Position numbers and translations under genes: made by a program. Shown one piece after another: positions 8,466 to 19,759 of a stretch of 45,307 nucleotides of DNA; the stretch's first letter is position 1; each line of letters starts with the position of its first letter. The notes under the pieces are model-generated. The model ran no database searches. It saw nothing but the letters and a program-made list of their open reading frames with translations, and was not told the origin of the DNA. The stretch comes from Campylobacter coli LMG 9860 (GTDB lineage Bacteria > Campylobacterota > Campylobacteria > Campylobacterales > Campylobacteraceae), in NCBI RefSeq assembly GCF_000254135.1, contig NZ_AINS01000027.1, forward strand, positions 1 through 45,307, read 5' to 3'.

Positions 8466-10644
8466 GGAATTATTGCTCGAAAAACTCATTGAAGATATTA
8501 AAAATTGTAGAGATTTAACAAGAGCAAAAGAACTTCTTTTTAGCATTTGTCAAGAGGATGCTATTGTAGAAAAAGCTGTGGATTATTGCATAAAGTCCCA
8601 CGAAGGTCAGGTTAGAAAAAGCGGAGAACCTTATGCAGTTCATCCCATCTTGGTTGCAAGCTTGGTTGCTTTTTTAAGTGAAAACAAAGCCACAATTTTG
8701 GCTGCGCTTTTACATGATGTGATCGAAGATACGCAATGTACCGAAGAAGAACTTAGGGATCAGTTTGGATCCGAAGTTTTAAAGCTTGTTTTAGGTCTTA
8801 CAAAGATTGTAGAAATCAGAGAAGATAATCTCATTCCTTCAAAATCAAAAAAAAGTTTAACCAAATCCGCTCTTACATTTAGAAATATGCTTTTAGCAAG
8901 TATTGAAGATGTCGGGGTTTTGGTGGTAAAACTTTGCGATAGACTTCACAATATGCTAACCTTAGATGCTTTAAGAGAAGATAAGCAAAAGCGTATTAGC
9001 GAAGAAACTTTGGTCGTTTATGCACCCATAGCACATAGACTTGGAATTTCTAGTATTAAGAATTATTTAGAAGATTTAAGCTTTAAGTATTTGATGCCTG
9101 ATGAGTATAAGCTTATCGATAATTATATTAATTCAAACGACCAGCAAATGCAACTAGGACTTAATGAATTTATTTCTAAAATCGAGCTTTTATTTCTTAG
9201 CAATGGCTTTAGGCAAGGAAGTTTTCAAATTCAAAAACGCATCAAACACAGTTATTCTATCTATCTTAAAATGCAAAGAAAAGGTGTGGGTATAGAAGAG
9301 GTACTTGATTTGCTTGGTGTACGAATTTTGGTTGAAAATGTGAGCGATTGTTATTTGGCTTTAGGGGTTTTGCATACAAATTTTAATCCCTTGGTTTCGC
9401 GTTTTAAAGATTACATAGCTTTACCAAAACAAAATGGCTATCAAACTATACATACCACTCTTTTTGATACAAAAAATATTATCGAAGCACAAATTCGTAC
9501 TTTTGATATGCATAAAATCGCTGAATTTGGTATAGCTGCACATTGGAAATACAAAGAAGATGGGAGTGTTGTAGCCCCGCGACTTGATTGGCTTACTGAT
9601 ATTTCGATGCAAAGTACGAACAATCTTGAAAACGCAGAAGATTATAATGCTATCGAGCTTTATGAGTATGCAAAAGATAGTCTTTATGTAGAAGATGTGG
9701 CTGTTTATTCTCCAAAGGGTGAAATTTTTACTTTGCCAAGAGGAGCTACTGTGCTTGATTTTGCTTATGAGGTGCATACTAAAGTAGGACTTCATGCAAA
9801 AAGTGCTTATGTTAACCGTGTAAAAGTCCCTCTTTTAACCGAGCTTAAAAATGGAGATATAGTAAGGGTTGTAACTTCCAATGATAGGTTTTATCGTTGT
9901 TCTTGGGTTGATAGTGTAAAAACAGGAAAAGCAAAAGCGAGCATAAGAGAATTTTGTAAGCAAAAAATGAGAGAAATCAATCTTTTAAGCGCGATTAATA
10001 TGTTAAGTTTTATTTTTAGTGTAGATAAAAACAAGATAGAAAATTGGATTGAAAGAGAGAATTTAGGCAGACGCATACGACAAGTAGCCAGTGATAGTGC
10101 TTATTTGAAAGATATAGTCAATGGGCTTAAAAAATACGCTAAAAAATCTTATTGGTTTGACAAATACGAAATCAAAGAACAAAAGATTGGGAATTTTTTA
10201 TTGTATTCTAATCATAAAATTGCTAATGTGGATTTTGATTACTGCTGTCATCCAAAAAGAGGCGATGCTGTACTTGCATTTATTGAAAATGGAAATGCTA
10301 TAGTTCATCATAAACTCTGCGATAGGGCAGATAAGATGATAGACAATAATAAAGACATGGTTTTGATTAAATGGGATTCTAATATCCCTAAATCATACAA
10401 ATTAATCTTTTCTTTAGAAAATAAAAAAGGAATTTTAGCAGAGTTTTTGGCAGTTTTGGCTAAAATGCAGATTAATTTATTAACGATTAGTTTGTCAAGT
10501 GATATTAATACAGTGGTGGATTATTTTGAGATCACGATAGAAATTCCTGACAATATAAATCCTGATAATGTCCGAGACAGGTTAAAATCTTATTGTAAAA
10601 TTTTAGATTTTACTTCATTAAATGACGCTTATAAAGAAGCTTAA
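8449..10644 (+). CDS. spoT: Bifunctional (p)ppGpp synthetase/hydrolase (SpoT/Rel)
   Basis: Makes and degrades the stringent-response alarmones (p)ppGpp. The HD hydrolase domain (about 45-195) has His51, His65 and the His89-Asp90 pair in [10 protein letters not shown], so hydrolysis looks intact. The synthetase domain follows (about 235-350, with [10 protein letters not shown] and [13 protein letters not shown]), also looking active. Next come a TGS domain (about 420-480) and a C-terminal ACT domain (about 655-730). At 731 residues it is a full-length long RSH. The start is TTG at 8449, inside rpoZ, with a GAGGG Shine-Dalgarno. No other RSH gene is present in this window. Confidence 0.93.
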   Translation: MKPVDEELLLEKLIEDIKNCRDLTRAKELLFSICQEDAIVEKAVDYCIKSHEGQVRKSGEPYAVHPILVASLVAFLSENKATILAALLHDVIEDTQCTEEELRDQFGSEVLKLVLGLTKIVEIREDNLIPSKSKKSLTKSALTFRNMLLASIEDVGVLVVKLCDRLHNMLTLDALREDKQKRISEETLVVYAPIAHRLGISSIKNYLEDLSFKYLMPDEYKLIDNYINSNDQQMQLGLNEFISKIELLFLSNGFRQGSFQIQKRIKHSYSIYLKMQRKGVGIEEVLDLLGVRILVENVSDCYLALGVLHTNFNPLVSRFKDYIALPKQNGYQTIHTTLFDTKNIIEAQIRTFDMHKIAEFGIAAHWKYKEDGSVVAPRLDWLTDISMQSTNNLENAEDYNAIELYEYAKDSLYVEDVAVYSPKGEIFTLPRGATVLDFAYEVHTKVGLHAKSAYVNRVKVPLLTELKNGDIVRVVTSNDRFYRCSWVDSVKTGKAKASIREFCKQKMREINLLSAINMLSFIFSVDKNKIENWIERENLGRRIRQVASDSAYLKDIVNGLKKYAKKSYWFDKYEIKEQKIGNFLLYSNHKIANVDFDYCCHPKRGDAVLAFIENGNAIVHHKLCDRADKMIDNNKDMVLIKWDSNIPKSYKLIFSLENKKGILAEFLAVLAKMQINLLTISLSSDINTVVDYFEITIEIPDNINPDNVRDRLKSYCKILDFTSLNDAYKEA

Positions 10645-10659
10645 ACTAAAAGGTAGAAA

Positions 10660-11865
10660 ATGGATATAAAAAATATACTTGCAGAAATCAAACGAGGGTG
10701 CGCAGAAATCATCGATGAGGAAAGAATTGAAAATTTGATTAAAAATTATTACGAAAAGGGAGAAAATTTTTTCGTAAAAGCAGGATTTGATCCTACAGCA
10801 CCTGATTTGCATTTAGGTCATAGTGTGGTTTTAACCAAAATGGCATATTTGCAAAAACACGGAGCTATAGTTCAATTTTTAATCGGTGATTTTACAGGAC
10901 AAATTGGCGATCCTAGTGGAAAAAGCATTACGCGTAAAAAACTTGATAAGGAACAAGTATTACAAAATGCTAAGACTTATGAGGAGCAGGTATTTAAGAT
11001 TTTAGATCCGCAAAAGACACAATTAAAATTCAATTCTCAATGGCTTAACGAACTAGGAGCTACTGGGATAGTAGAGCTTACTTCGACCTTTAGTGTAGCA
11101 AGAATGCTAGAGCGTGATGATTTTACGAAGCGTTTTAAAGAGCAAAGCCCTATTTCTATATGTGAGTTTTTATATCCTTTGCTTCAAGGATATGATAGTG
11201 TTGCTTTAAAATGCGATATAGAAATGGGCGGAACAGATCAAAAATTCAATCTCTTAATGGGAAGAACCCTGCAAAGAATTTACAATATCGGAAAAGAACA
11301 AGCTGTGATGATGATGCCTCTTTTAGAAGGCTTAGATGGTGTAAATAAAATGAGTAAAAGCTTAGGGAATTATATCGGCGTTACAGAAAAAGCTAATGAT
11401 ATGTATGCTAAAATTCTAAGCATTAGTGATGAGTTAATGTGGCGTTATTACGAGCTTTTAAGTACTAAAAGTTTAGAAGAAATTGAAAATATGAAAAAAG
11501 AAATTTCTAGTGGCAATTTACATCCTAAGCTTGTTAAGGAAAATTTGGCGCTAGAGATTACTACGCGTTTTCACAATGAAGAAAGCGCTAAGGCTGCAAA
11601 AGCCGAATTTGACAGCGTACATAGCGGAAATGCTTTGCCAAGCGATATAAAAGAATTTGAGATAGAGGGTGAAATTTGGCTTGCTAAAGCTTTAGTAGAA
11701 TGCGGTTTGGAAAATTCTACCTCTGCAGCAAGAAGAAGCATTAATGCAAATGCGGTGAGTGTAAATTCACAAAAAGTAAGCGATGAGCAAATGCAACTTG
11801 GCACAGGGGAGTATATTTTACAAGTAGGTAAGAGAAAATTTGCAAAATTAAAGGTGAATATATGA
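10660..11865 (+). CDS. tyrS: Tyrosyl-tRNA synthetase
   Basis: Class I synthetase that charges tRNA-Tyr. The HIGH-type motif is HLGH (51-54), the KMSKS motif is present in full (after EGLDGVN), and the Tyr-binding region includes [19 protein letters not shown]. The C-terminal S4 RNA-binding domain ends [18 protein letters not shown]. The 401 residues are typical of the TyrZ-like form. The ATG lies 15 bases after the spoT stop. The gene overlaps the next by four bases (ATGA). Confidence 0.96.
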   Translation: MDIKNILAEIKRGCAEIIDEERIENLIKNYYEKGENFFVKAGFDPTAPDLHLGHSVVLTKMAYLQKHGAIVQFLIGDFTGQIGDPSGKSITRKKLDKEQVLQNAKTYEEQVFKILDPQKTQLKFNSQWLNELGATGIVELTSTFSVARMLERDDFTKRFKEQSPISICEFLYPLLQGYDSVALKCDIEMGGTDQKFNLLMGRTLQRIYNIGKEQAVMMMPLLEGLDGVNKMSKSLGNYIGVTEKANDMYAKILSISDELMWRYYELLSTKSLEEIENMKKEISSGNLHPKLVKENLALEITTRFHNEESAKAAKAEFDSVHSGNALPSDIKEFEIEGEIWLAKALVECGLENSTSAARRSINANAVSVNSQKVSDEQMQLGTGEYILQVGKRKFAKLKVNI

Positions 11866-12953
11866 GTTTAAAATCCCTTCAAATAGGAAAACACACTATA
11901 AAATATCCCATTTTTCAAGGTGGAATGGGGCTTGGTATAAGCTGGGATAAATTGGCTTCAGCAGTGTCATTAAATGGCGGTCTTGGTATCATCTCATCTG
12001 TTGGAACAGGATATTATGAAAATCGCACCCATATTAGCAAAGAATTGAATGCTAAGCCTTATGGTAGTGAAAATTTTTATTCACGAGAAGGCTTACAAAC
12101 TTTGATAAATAATGCAAGAAAAGTTTGCGGTGATGCGCCTTTGGGTTGTAATATTTTATGCGCAAGTAATGATTATGCAAGAATTGCTCGTGATGCTTGT
12201 GAAGTGGGTTTTAATATTATAGTTTCAGGTGCTGGACTTCCTACCAATTTACCTGAATTTACAGCAGATTTTCCTGATGTTGCTTTAGTTCCTATAATCT
12301 CTTCACCTAAGGCTTTAAAAATCATCTGTAAAAGATGGCAAAGTAGATACAACCGTCTGCCTGATGCTGTTGTGCTTGAAGGACCTAAGAGCGGCGGACA
12401 TCAAGGTTTTACCTATGAGCAATGTTTAGATCCTAATTATCAACTTGAGAATTTAATCGCACCTGTGGTTGAAGAGGCTAAAAATTGGGGTTCTTTTCCA
12501 GTGATTGCAGCGGGTGGAATTTGGGATAAAAAAGATATAGAAAATGCCATTTCTTTAGGTGCTAGCGGGGTTCAAATGGGAACTCGTTTTATAGGTACTT
12601 TTGAATGCGATGCAAGTGATGAGTTTAAAAATGTATTGCTTGCATGTAAAAAAGAAGATATAGAACTTATCAAATCTCCAGTGGGATATCCTGCAAGAGG
12701 AGTAAGGACTAATTTACTTGATTTAGTCGATAAAAGAATGGGACCAAAGATCAATTGTATCAGCAATTGTGTAGCGCCATGTGGCCGAGGTAAAGAGGCG
12801 ACAAAGGTGGGTTATTGTATAGCAGATAGGCTTTTTGATGCATGGTCGGGAAAAAAAGAAACAGGATTATTCTTTACAGGAGCCAATGGCTATCGTTTAG
12901 AAAAATTAATCAGTGTTAAAGAGCTTATGGATAAACTCGTCAATGGTGAATAA
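11862..12953 (+). CDS. Nitronate monooxygenase / 2-nitropropane dioxygenase-like flavoprotein
   Basis: FMN-binding TIM-barrel protein of the NMO/FabK-like family, here 363 residues. Supporting motifs are [16 protein letters not shown] at the N-terminus, ISGA-like [24 protein letters not shown], and the phosphate-binding [14 protein letters not shown] ... [11 protein letters not shown]. The C-terminal region adds four cysteines in a CX3CX3CX11C pattern starting at Cys299. The true substrate is unknown; NMOs detoxify nitronates, and FabK reduces enoyl-ACP. It overlaps tyrS by four bases and amiA by one, so it is co-transcribed with them. I recall it as Cj1270c. Confidence 0.85.
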   Translation: MSLKSLQIGKHTIKYPIFQGGMGLGISWDKLASAVSLNGGLGIISSVGTGYYENRTHISKELNAKPYGSENFYSREGLQTLINNARKVCGDAPLGCNILCASNDYARIARDACEVGFNIIVSGAGLPTNLPEFTADFPDVALVPIISSPKALKIICKRWQSRYNRLPDAVVLEGPKSGGHQGFTYEQCLDPNYQLENLIAPVVEEAKNWGSFPVIAAGGIWDKKDIENAISLGASGVQMGTRFIGTFECDASDEFKNVLLACKKEDIELIKSPVGYPARGVRTNLLDLVDKRMGPKINCISNCVAPCGRGKEATKVGYCIADRLFDAWSGKKETGLFFTGANGYRLEKLISVKELMDKLVNGE

Positions 12954-14923
12954 TGTTTAGAATTTTAGTTTTTTGTATCGCACTTTTTAGTATTTGTTTT
13001 GGGGCATATGAAAATGAGCTTGCTAATTTTGATAAGAATTTTATCGCGTCAAAAAATGATGCTCAAGTTAAGTTCCATCATCAGCTAAAAAGTCTTTATA
13101 TACAAAGTGTGATCAATGAAGATGAAAAAACTAAAATTGAAATTTTAAAAAGATTGATTATAAGTTCTAATGCTTTAAATTTGGATGATAAATCTTATGC
13201 GAACGAATTAGAAGAAAGCGGAGTGAGTAAGGCTAGCATCAATGCTTTAAGAAAAGCTGTGATTAAGGATAAGCAAAAAGTTCAGCCTGATTCTAAAAAT
13301 GTCGAGGTTTCAAGCTTTGAACCTCCTAAAAGTACTTCAAAACCCCCACAAACCAAACAAGAAAGCACAAAAACACAAAACAATAAACCCCAACAGACAA
13401 AAAAAGTAGATAAGGTTTATGTTTTAAAATCAAGTAAGACAAGTCAAGGAGTGGTACTTGATTTAAATACCAATTTAGAGCAAAAAGATATAAAAAGTTT
13501 TGCCTTGGATGAAAAAGGAAATTATCGTTATATCAGTGATTTTGAGGGTATTTTAGAAGGCGGAAGAAAAGAATATAAATTTGATGATTATCGCATAGTA
13601 ATTTCACAATACAATCCTAAGATGATTCGTATCGTTGCTTATGCTAAGGAAAAAATTCCTCTAAACTTTGATTTTGAAGATGAAAAAATAAGTATTTCTA
13701 AAAAATCACAAGCTATACAAAAAAGTACTCCGAGTAAGCAAGAGTCAAAAACAGCAGCAAAACAAGAAAGTGAAAAAGTAGTCGCAAAACAAGAGTCCAA
13801 ACCAGTTAAAACTCAAGAAGCTAAAACAAATACCAAAAAAGAACAAGAAAATGATGAACCTTTATATGTTTTAGATGTAGATAAAAGTTCTAATTCTGTT
13901 GTTTTAAATTTAAGCGATGAGCTTGATGAAAAAGATATTACAAGTTTTAGCACAAAAGATCAAAAATTCTTTAGACAAGTAGTGAGCTTTCAAGGAATTT
14001 TAGAAGGTAGTCGCAAGAATTTTACTTTTGGGCAAAATGCTGTTACAGTTACTCAGTATAATCCAAAAACAGTTCGTATTGTACTCAGCTCAACTAAAGA
14101 ATTTAAGCTTTTTAAAGATTTAGATGATAAAAGTTTGACTTTAGGTTTTAGTGGCAGTACAAGCAAAAGCACTTCTACTTCAAGCAAAAGCACTTCAAAA
14201 ACTGCTAGTAAAAATGTTTTAAATTCTAATTTCAAATCCGATAAACTCATAGTCTTAGATGCAGGACATGGGGGTAAGGATAGCGGTGCTTTAAGCGATA
14301 AAAAAGGGAGTTTAAAAGAAAAAGATATAGTTTTAAGCACGACCTTAAAGCTTGGAAATGAGCTTAAAAAACGCGGTTATAAAGTACTTTATACAAGAAG
14401 TTCAGATAAATTTATCAATCTTAGAGATAGAACAAAATATGCCAATGATAAAAGAGCGGATTTGTTTTTATCTATCCATGCAAATGCAGCGCCTAATGCA
14501 TCAAAAGCAAAAAGCAGTGAGGGTGTGGAGACTTTTTTCTTAAGTCCTGCTAGAAGTGAAAGAAGTAAAAAAGCTGCTGAAAAAGAAAATCAGGGTGATT
14601 TTGAAGAGATTAATTATTTTTCAAAGCAAAGTATTTTGAATTTTTTAAACAGAGAAAAGATCGTGGCTTCAAACAAACTTGCTATAGATGTGCAAAAAAA
14701 TATCTTAACCCAAACTCGTAAGAAGTATAAAATTGTCGATGGTGGAGTAAGAGAAGCTCCTTTTTGGGTTCTTGTTGGAGCTCAAATGCCTGCTATTTTG
14801 ATAGAAATTGGATATATCACTCATCCAAGTGAGGGAAAAAGAATCGCAAATAAAAGTTTTCAAGACACTTTGGTTAAGGGTATAGCTGATGGTGTGGAGA
14901 ATTATTTTTATAACAATAGATGA
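12953..14923 (+). CDS. amiA: AmiA, N-acetylmuramoyl-L-alanine amidase with two AMIN domains
   Basis: Periplasmic zinc amidase that removes stem peptides from glycan during daughter-cell separation. After a signal peptide (about 1-18) come a helical region, AMIN domain 1 (about 154-235), a Lys/Gln-rich linker, AMIN domain 2 (about 303-385), a Ser/Thr/Lys linker, and an Amidase_3 domain (about 431-654). Zinc and catalytic residues are in place: His439 (DAGHGG), Glu456 (LKEKDI), His509 (SIHANA) and Glu618 (LIEIGY). A charged insertion at about 536-575 lies where E. coli AmiB/AmiC carry their autoinhibitory helix. The start ATG overlaps the previous stop (TAATG). The two AMIN copies are clearly related ([14 protein letters not shown] versus [14 protein letters not shown]). 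The EnvC-like protein upstream is its likely activator. Confidence 0.94.
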   Translation: MFRILVFCIALFSICFGAYENELANFDKNFIASKNDAQVKFHHQLKSLYIQSVINEDEKTKIEILKRLIISSNALNLDDKSYANELEESGVSKASINALRKAVIKDKQKVQPDSKNVEVSSFEPPKSTSKPPQTKQESTKTQNNKPQQTKKVDKVYVLKSSKTSQGVVLDLNTNLEQKDIKSFALDEKGNYRYISDFEGILEGGRKEYKFDDYRIVISQYNPKMIRIVAYAKEKIPLNFDFEDEKISISKKSQAIQKSTPSKQESKTAAKQESEKVVAKQESKPVKTQEAKTNTKKEQENDEPLYVLDVDKSSNSVVLNLSDELDEKDITSFSTKDQKFFRQVVSFQGILEGSRKNFTFGQNAVTVTQYNPKTVRIVLSSTKEFKLFKDLDDKSLTLGFSGSTSKSTSTSSKSTSKTASKNVLNSNFKSDKLIVLDAGHGGKDSGALSDKKGSLKEKDIVLSTTLKLGNELKKRGYKVLYTRSSDKFINLRDRTKYANDKRADLFLSIHANAAPNASKAKSSEGVETFFLSPARSERSKKAAEKENQGDFEEINYFSKQSILNFLNREKIVASNKLAIDVQKNILTQTRKKYKIVDGGVREAPFWVLVGAQMPAILIEIGYITHPSEGKRIANKSFQDTLVKGIADGVENYFYNNR

Positions 14924-16755
14924 AAAAAGCTAATTTAATCTTTAAAGACAATACCCCATTTTCTTTGGATTTTGATGATTTTTATTTTAACTCAAAAGAT
15001 GGTTTAAATGAGAGCAAATTTGTTTATAGTGAGGCTTTTGAATTTGAAGAAAATGATACATTTATCATTGCTGAAAGTGGCTTTGGTATAGGGCTTAATT
15101 TCTTTTTAACCCTTAAAAGATTTCTTCAAGCAAAGAAGCGTCCTAAAAAATTATTTTACACCAGCATTGAGGGTTTTTATATTGAAAAAGACAAGCTTAG
15201 AGAAATTTATCAAAAGCTTGGATTTTATGAAGAATTTAAAGAAATTTTAGAAGCTTTTTTAAAGTTTTATCCTAAGGCTAAAAAAGGGTATTATCGTTTT
15301 TATTTTAAAGATTGTTTTTTGGATTTAATCTTTGATGATATTGCTATTCTTAGAGAGCTTGATTTTAATGCTGATGTTTGGTTTTTAGATGGTTTTTCTC
15401 CGAGTAAAAATTCAGCCATGTTTGATGAAAATTTCATAGCTCAAGTTGCTCGACTTTCAAAGACTAATACCCAAATTTGCACCTTTTCTGCTTCGAGTGC
15501 TTTGCAAAAAAATCTTATAAAATATGGCTTTGAAATCCAAAAAACCAAAGGTTTTAGAAAGCGAGAGATGATCAAAGCTTTTTTACGCAAAGAATATCCA
15601 ACCCTAGATAAAGAAGCTTATTTTCAAAGAATTCCAAGTTTATATAAAAATAAAAAAGTAGCCATCATAGGTTCGGGCATATGTGGTGCAACTTTAGCTT
15701 ATGAGCTTTCTTTGCGTGATTTTGAAGTCAGTGTTTTTGAAAAAAACGATAGTTTAGGATGTGGCGCAAGTGGCAATGAAAGTGGAATTTTAAGCTCTTT
15801 GATTTTAAAGCCTGATGTTGCTTTGGGTGAATTTTCTCAACTTGCTTTTATCGAGGCGAGTCGTTTTTATAAGCAAATTTTAGATTTAAATCTAAAAGGA
15901 GTGATAGAATTTGCTCATACTCCTTTGATGCAAGAGCGTTTTATAAGCCAAAAAGATAATATTTTATTTAAGATTGATAAGAATGAAGCTTTTTTAGAAG
16001 ATGGCGGACACATCAAGCCTAAAGAAATTTTAAAATCTCTTTTTGAAAAAAGTCAAGCAAAAATGTATTTTAATCACGAATATGATTTTTTTCAATACCA
16101 AGAAGACAAATTTATTTTGCATTTTAAAAACCAAAAAGCAATGCAAGATTTTGATATTTTAATCTATGCTATGGGTGCTGATACTAAGGATTTTTTAGTT
16201 TATGATGGAATGCTTTTAAGTAAGGTTAGAGGACAGGTTACTCATCTAAAACCTTTTTTGGATAATGCATTTGCCCTTTCTTCAAAAGCTTATATTTGTC
16301 CTAGTGATGGGGATTTGCAAGTTATTGGCGCAAGTTATGATAGGCTGAATTCAAATCCAAATCCACAAAAAGCCGATGATGAAGAAAATTTGCAAAACAT
16401 ACAAGAGTTTTTAAAAGGCGATGAGGAAATCATCATCAAAGGCTCTAGAGTAGGTTTTAGATCTTATTCTAGCGATAGGTTTGCTATTGTGGGAGCAGCT
16501 TATGATGAAGCTTTTTATAAGCAAGAATATAAAGCTTTATTATGGACAAAAAACAAGGCGCAAGTTCTGCCTCAAAATATCCCTAATTTATATCTTAATC
16601 TTGCTCATGGCTCAAGAGCTTTTAGCACTTCTGTTTTGGCTGCAAGATATCTTTGTGCTTTGATTAACGAGGAGCCTTTGGGGGTGTTTAAAAATTTTAT
16701 TCCTTGTATACATCCTGCAAGATTTTTGATCCGCAAGCTAAAGAAAGGGATATAA
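14920..16755 (+). CDS. mnmC: MnmC, bifunctional tRNA wobble-uridine modification enzyme
   Basis: Completes 5-methylaminomethyl-2-thiouridine at tRNA position 34. The C-terminal FAD domain removes the carboxymethyl group and the N-terminal domain adds a methyl from SAM. The N-terminal methyltransferase shows [14 protein letters not shown] (52-65) and [13 protein letters not shown] (152-164). The FAD domain opens with [15 protein letters not shown] (249-263) and continues [16 protein letters not shown]. At 611 residues both halves are present. The start overlaps amiA by four bases (ATGA), and this appears to be the last gene of the long left-hand run. Confidence 0.94.
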   Translation: MKKANLIFKDNTPFSLDFDDFYFNSKDGLNESKFVYSEAFEFEENDTFIIAESGFGIGLNFFLTLKRFLQAKKRPKKLFYTSIEGFYIEKDKLREIYQKLGFYEEFKEILEAFLKFYPKAKKGYYRFYFKDCFLDLIFDDIAILRELDFNADVWFLDGFSPSKNSAMFDENFIAQVARLSKTNTQICTFSASSALQKNLIKYGFEIQKTKGFRKREMIKAFLRKEYPTLDKEAYFQRIPSLYKNKKVAIIGSGICGATLAYELSLRDFEVSVFEKNDSLGCGASGNESGILSSLILKPDVALGEFSQLAFIEASRFYKQILDLNLKGVIEFAHTPLMQERFISQKDNILFKIDKNEAFLEDGGHIKPKEILKSLFEKSQAKMYFNHEYDFFQYQEDKFILHFKNQKAMQDFDILIYAMGADTKDFLVYDGMLLSKVRGQVTHLKPFLDNAFALSSKAYICPSDGDLQVIGASYDRLNSNPNPQKADDEENLQNIQEFLKGDEEIIIKGSRVGFRSYSSDRFAIVGAAYDEAFYKQEYKALLWTKNKAQVLPQNIPNLYLNLAHGSRAFSTSVLAARYLCALINEEPLGVFKNFIPCIHPARFLIRKLKKGI

Positions 16756-16846
16756 ATTTTTTAGCTTTTATTAATATATCTTTAAGTTTTGTTTATATTT
16801 TTCTATTGAAATTTAAATTTTAATACATTTTTAATTTGCTTTGTTT

Positions 16847-16852
16847 TATTAT
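16847..16852 (+). promoter_or_regulatory. Candidate -10 region for hydABCD
   Basis: The 132 bases between mnmC and hydA are very T/A-rich. TATTAT at this position, preceded by T-runs, is the best sigma-70 -10 candidate, 36 bases before the hydA ATG. I saw no clear sigma-54 (GG-N10-GC) or sigma-28 promoter, and no convincing terminator for mnmC. Confidence 0.3.
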
Positions 16853-16887
16853 TAAGTGGAATAAATTACATTAATTAAGGAATTTCA

Positions 16888-18027
16888 ATGATTGATTATA
16901 ATCAAATAGAGTCCCGTTTAAGCGCACTTGAGAAACTTCCTTCTTTAAATCCTGAAAATTCTATACCAAAAGCTTTGGAAAGATCTGGCTTTACTAGAAG
17001 AGATTTTATGAAATGGGCAGGGGCGATGACAGCATTTTTAGCATTGCCAGCGAGTTTTACCCCTATGGTGGCAAAAGCTGCAGAACTTGCAGATAGACTT
17101 CCTGTGATTTGGCTTCATATGGCTGAATGTACGGGCTGTAGCGAGAGTTTATTAAGAAGTGATACTCCAACTATTGATAGCTTAATATTTGATTATATTT
17201 CTTTAGAATACCATGAAACCGTTATGGCTGCAGCGGGTTGGCAGGCTGAAGAAAATTTAGAAAGTGCCATTGAAAAATATAAAAACAAGTATATTTTAAT
17301 GGTTGAAGGTGGTATCCCTATGGGAGATACAGAGAATTTTTTAACCATAGGGCCACATGGAAAGAGTGGATATGAGCTTTCTAAAGTAGCGAGTGAAAAT
17401 GCTTTGGCGATTTTTGCGATAGGAACCTGTTCGAGCTTTGGCGGAATTCAAGCTGCAAGACCAAATCCAAGCAATGCTCAACCTCTAAGCAAGGTAACAA
17501 GCAAAACCGTTATCAACGTGCCAGGTTGTCCGCCAAGTGAAAAAAACATAGTAGGAAATGTTTTACATTATCTTCTTTTTGGTGAGTTGCCTGCGCTTGA
17601 TGTTTATAATAGACCAAAATGGGCTTATGGTTTAAGAATTCATGATCTTTGTGAAAGACGCGGACATTTTGATGCGGGTGAATTTGTACAAAACTTTGGC
17701 GATGAGGGTGCAAAAAATGGTTATTGTCTTTATAAAGTAGGTTGTAAAGGTCCTTATACTTTTAATAACTGCTCTAGAGAAAGATTTAACCAACACACTT
17801 CTTGGCCTATCCAAGCAGGACATGGCTGTATAGGTTGTTCTGAGCCAAATTTTTGGGATACTATGGGACCTTTTGAAGAGCCTATGGCAAGTCGTAAATT
17901 TGATACTGTTTTTGGATTAGGAGCTGATAATGTATCAGATAAAATAGGCATAGGTGTTCTAACGCTTACAGGCGTTGCTATCGCAGCGCATGCGGTGATC
18001 GCATCCATGAAAAAGAATGAGGAATAA
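16888..18027 (+). CDS. hydA: HydA, uptake [NiFe] hydrogenase small (Fe-S) subunit
   Basis: Carries electrons from the active site through iron-sulfur clusters, letting the cell use H2 as a respiratory donor. The N-terminus has a twin-arginine signal (TRRDFMKW, Arg37-Arg38, then a hydrophobic run), so the folded heterodimer is exported. Cluster cysteines are visible in ECTGCSES, GTCSS, PGCPPSEK, HDLCERRGHF, YKVGCKGPYTFNNC and GHGCIGCSEP. A C-terminal hydrophobic helix (about 352-373) anchors it to the membrane next to the cytochrome b. The ATG has TAAGGA upstream. It is the first gene of hydABCD. Confidence 0.96.
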   Translation: MIDYNQIESRLSALEKLPSLNPENSIPKALERSGFTRRDFMKWAGAMTAFLALPASFTPMVAKAAELADRLPVIWLHMAECTGCSESLLRSDTPTIDSLIFDYISLEYHETVMAAAGWQAEENLESAIEKYKNKYILMVEGGIPMGDTENFLTIGPHGKSGYELSKVASENALAIFAIGTCSSFGGIQAARPNPSNAQPLSKVTSKTVINVPGCPPSEKNIVGNVLHYLLFGELPALDVYNRPKWAYGLRIHDLCERRGHFDAGEFVQNFGDEGAKNGYCLYKVGCKGPYTFNNCSRERFNQHTSWPIQAGHGCIGCSEPNFWDTMGPFEEPMASRKFDTVFGLGADNVSDKIGIGVLTLTGVAIAAHAVIASMKKNEE

Positions 18028-18032
18028 AATAC

Positions 18033-19748
18033 ATGAGTCAAAAGATAATAGTAGATCCAATTACAAGAATAGAAGGACACTTAAGGGTTGAAGTTGTTGT
18101 TGATGATAACAATGTGGTTAAAGAAGCTTATGCAGGTTCTACTTTATGGCGTGGTATTGAAACCATTGTTAAAGGACGCGATCCAAGAGATGCGGGTTTT
18201 ATGACGCAAAGAATTTGCGGAGTTTGTACTTTTTCACATTATAAAGCAGGTATAGTTGCTGTTGAAAATGCTTTAGGTATTACTCCGCCTTTAAATGCGC
18301 TTTTAACAAGAACTTTAATGAATGCAGCGCTTTTCTTACACGATCATATCGTACATTTTTATCAACTCCATGGGCTTGATTGGGCAGATGTTGTAAGTGC
18401 TTTAAGTGCTGATGTTAAAAAAGCAAGTGATGAGGCTTTTAAATACACTTCAAATCCTTATGCAACAGGTGCAGATAAACTTCTTGAAGTGCAACAAAGA
18501 CTTAAAACTTTTGTAGATAAAGGAAATTTAGGACCTTTTGCAAATGCTTATTATGGTCATCCTACTTATCGCTTAACTCCAGAGCAAAATTTGATCGTTT
18601 TATCGCATTATTTAGAGTGTTTAAGAATTCAAAGAATCATAGCTCAATGTATGGCTATTTTTGGTGCTAAAAATCCACATCCACAAAGCTTAACCGTTGG
18701 TGGTGTAACTTGCGTTATGGATTTGCTAAGCCCTGCTAGAATGGGTGAATATATGGAAAAATTCAAAGAAGTGCAAGACTTTGTTAATCGTGCGTATTAT
18801 CCTGATCTTGTTATGGCGGGAAAAGCTTATGCAGATGAACCTAGTGTACTAAATGATATTGGGGTAAACAATCTTTACACTTTCCAAGAATTCCAGCTTG
18901 GTAGAGATGAGTGGCTATTTGAAAGCGGAATCATCAAAAATGGCGATTTAAGCAAGGTATATGAAGTAGAAGAAGATAAGATCACTGAAGAAGCGACCCA
19001 TTCTTGGTATGCAGATAATGAGCCTTTGCATCCTTATGAGGGTAAAACAAATCCAAATTATACAGGGCTTGTAGAGGGTGAAAGTGTAGATCATCATGGA
19101 AATACAGTGCATTCTAAGGTATTTGATACTAAGGGTAAATATAGCTGGATTAAGGCTCCACGCTATGAAGGAAATCCTATGCAAGTAGGACCTTTGGCTA
19201 ATATCGTTGTAAATTATGCTAAGGGTAATCAAAATGTTGTTCCTGTGGTAGATGAGTTTTTAAAAGAAACAGGACTTCCTTTAAATGCTGTATTTAGCAC
19301 TCTTGGAAGAACTGCTGCGCGTTGTTTGGAAGCAAAAATTGTGGCTAATAATGCTTTAAAAGCCTTCCGTAATTTAGTAGAAAATTTAAAAGTAGATGAG
19401 AGCACTTGTACGCCTTATGTGATCGATAATTCTAAAGAGTACAAAGGACGCTATATGGGGCATGTGCCACGCGGAACGCTAAGTCATTGGTGCAGGATTA
19501 AAAATGGAGTGATAGAAAATTGGCAAGCAGTTGTTCCTTCTACTTGGAATGCAAGTCCAAAAGACGCAAATGGCGTAGGTGGAAGTTATGAGCAATGTTT
19601 GATAGGACTTAAAATCGCTGATGTAAAACAACCACTTGAAATCATTAGAAAAATTCACTCTTATGATCCTTGTATTGCTTGTGCGGTGCATGTAATGGAT
19701 ACTAAGGGAAATAATCTAAGCGAATATAAAGTAAACGCGAGTTTATAA
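18033..19748 (+). CDS. hydB: HydB, uptake [NiFe] hydrogenase large (catalytic) subunit
   Basis: Holds the Ni-Fe centre that splits H2. The N-terminal RICGVC (60-65) and C-terminal DPCIACAVH supply the four metal-binding cysteines. The 18 residues after that His would be removed by the maturation protease HydD once nickel is inserted. The 571 residues match group 1 uptake enzymes. It has no signal peptide of its own and is expected to be exported bound to HydA through the Tat signal. It starts six bases after the hydA stop. Confidence 0.97.
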   Translation: MSQKIIVDPITRIEGHLRVEVVVDDNNVVKEAYAGSTLWRGIETIVKGRDPRDAGFMTQRICGVCTFSHYKAGIVAVENALGITPPLNALLTRTLMNAALFLHDHIVHFYQLHGLDWADVVSALSADVKKASDEAFKYTSNPYATGADKLLEVQQRLKTFVDKGNLGPFANAYYGHPTYRLTPEQNLIVLSHYLECLRIQRIIAQCMAIFGAKNPHPQSLTVGGVTCVMDLLSPARMGEYMEKFKEVQDFVNRAYYPDLVMAGKAYADEPSVLNDIGVNNLYTFQEFQLGRDEWLFESGIIKNGDLSKVYEVEEDKITEEATHSWYADNEPLHPYEGKTNPNYTGLVEGESVDHHGNTVHSKVFDTKGKYSWIKAPRYEGNPMQVGPLANIVVNYAKGNQNVVPVVDEFLKETGLPLNAVFSTLGRTAARCLEAKIVANNALKAFRNLVENLKVDESTCTPYVIDNSKEYKGRYMGHVPRGTLSHWCRIKNGVIENWQAVVPSTWNASPKDANGVGGSYEQCLIGLKIADVKQPLEIIRKIHSYDPCIACAVHVMDTKGNNLSEYKVNASL

Positions 19749-19759
19749 AAGGGGCTTTT

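Noticed and set aside
9421-9795. 124-codon minus-strand frame inside spoT
   Set aside because: It lies opposite a well-conserved RSH gene, with no ribosome binding site and no recognisable domain; it is a mirror of the real frame.
17754-18080. 108-codon minus-strand frame over the hydA/hydB joint
   Set aside because: It crosses two strongly conserved genes on the other strand and has no start signal.
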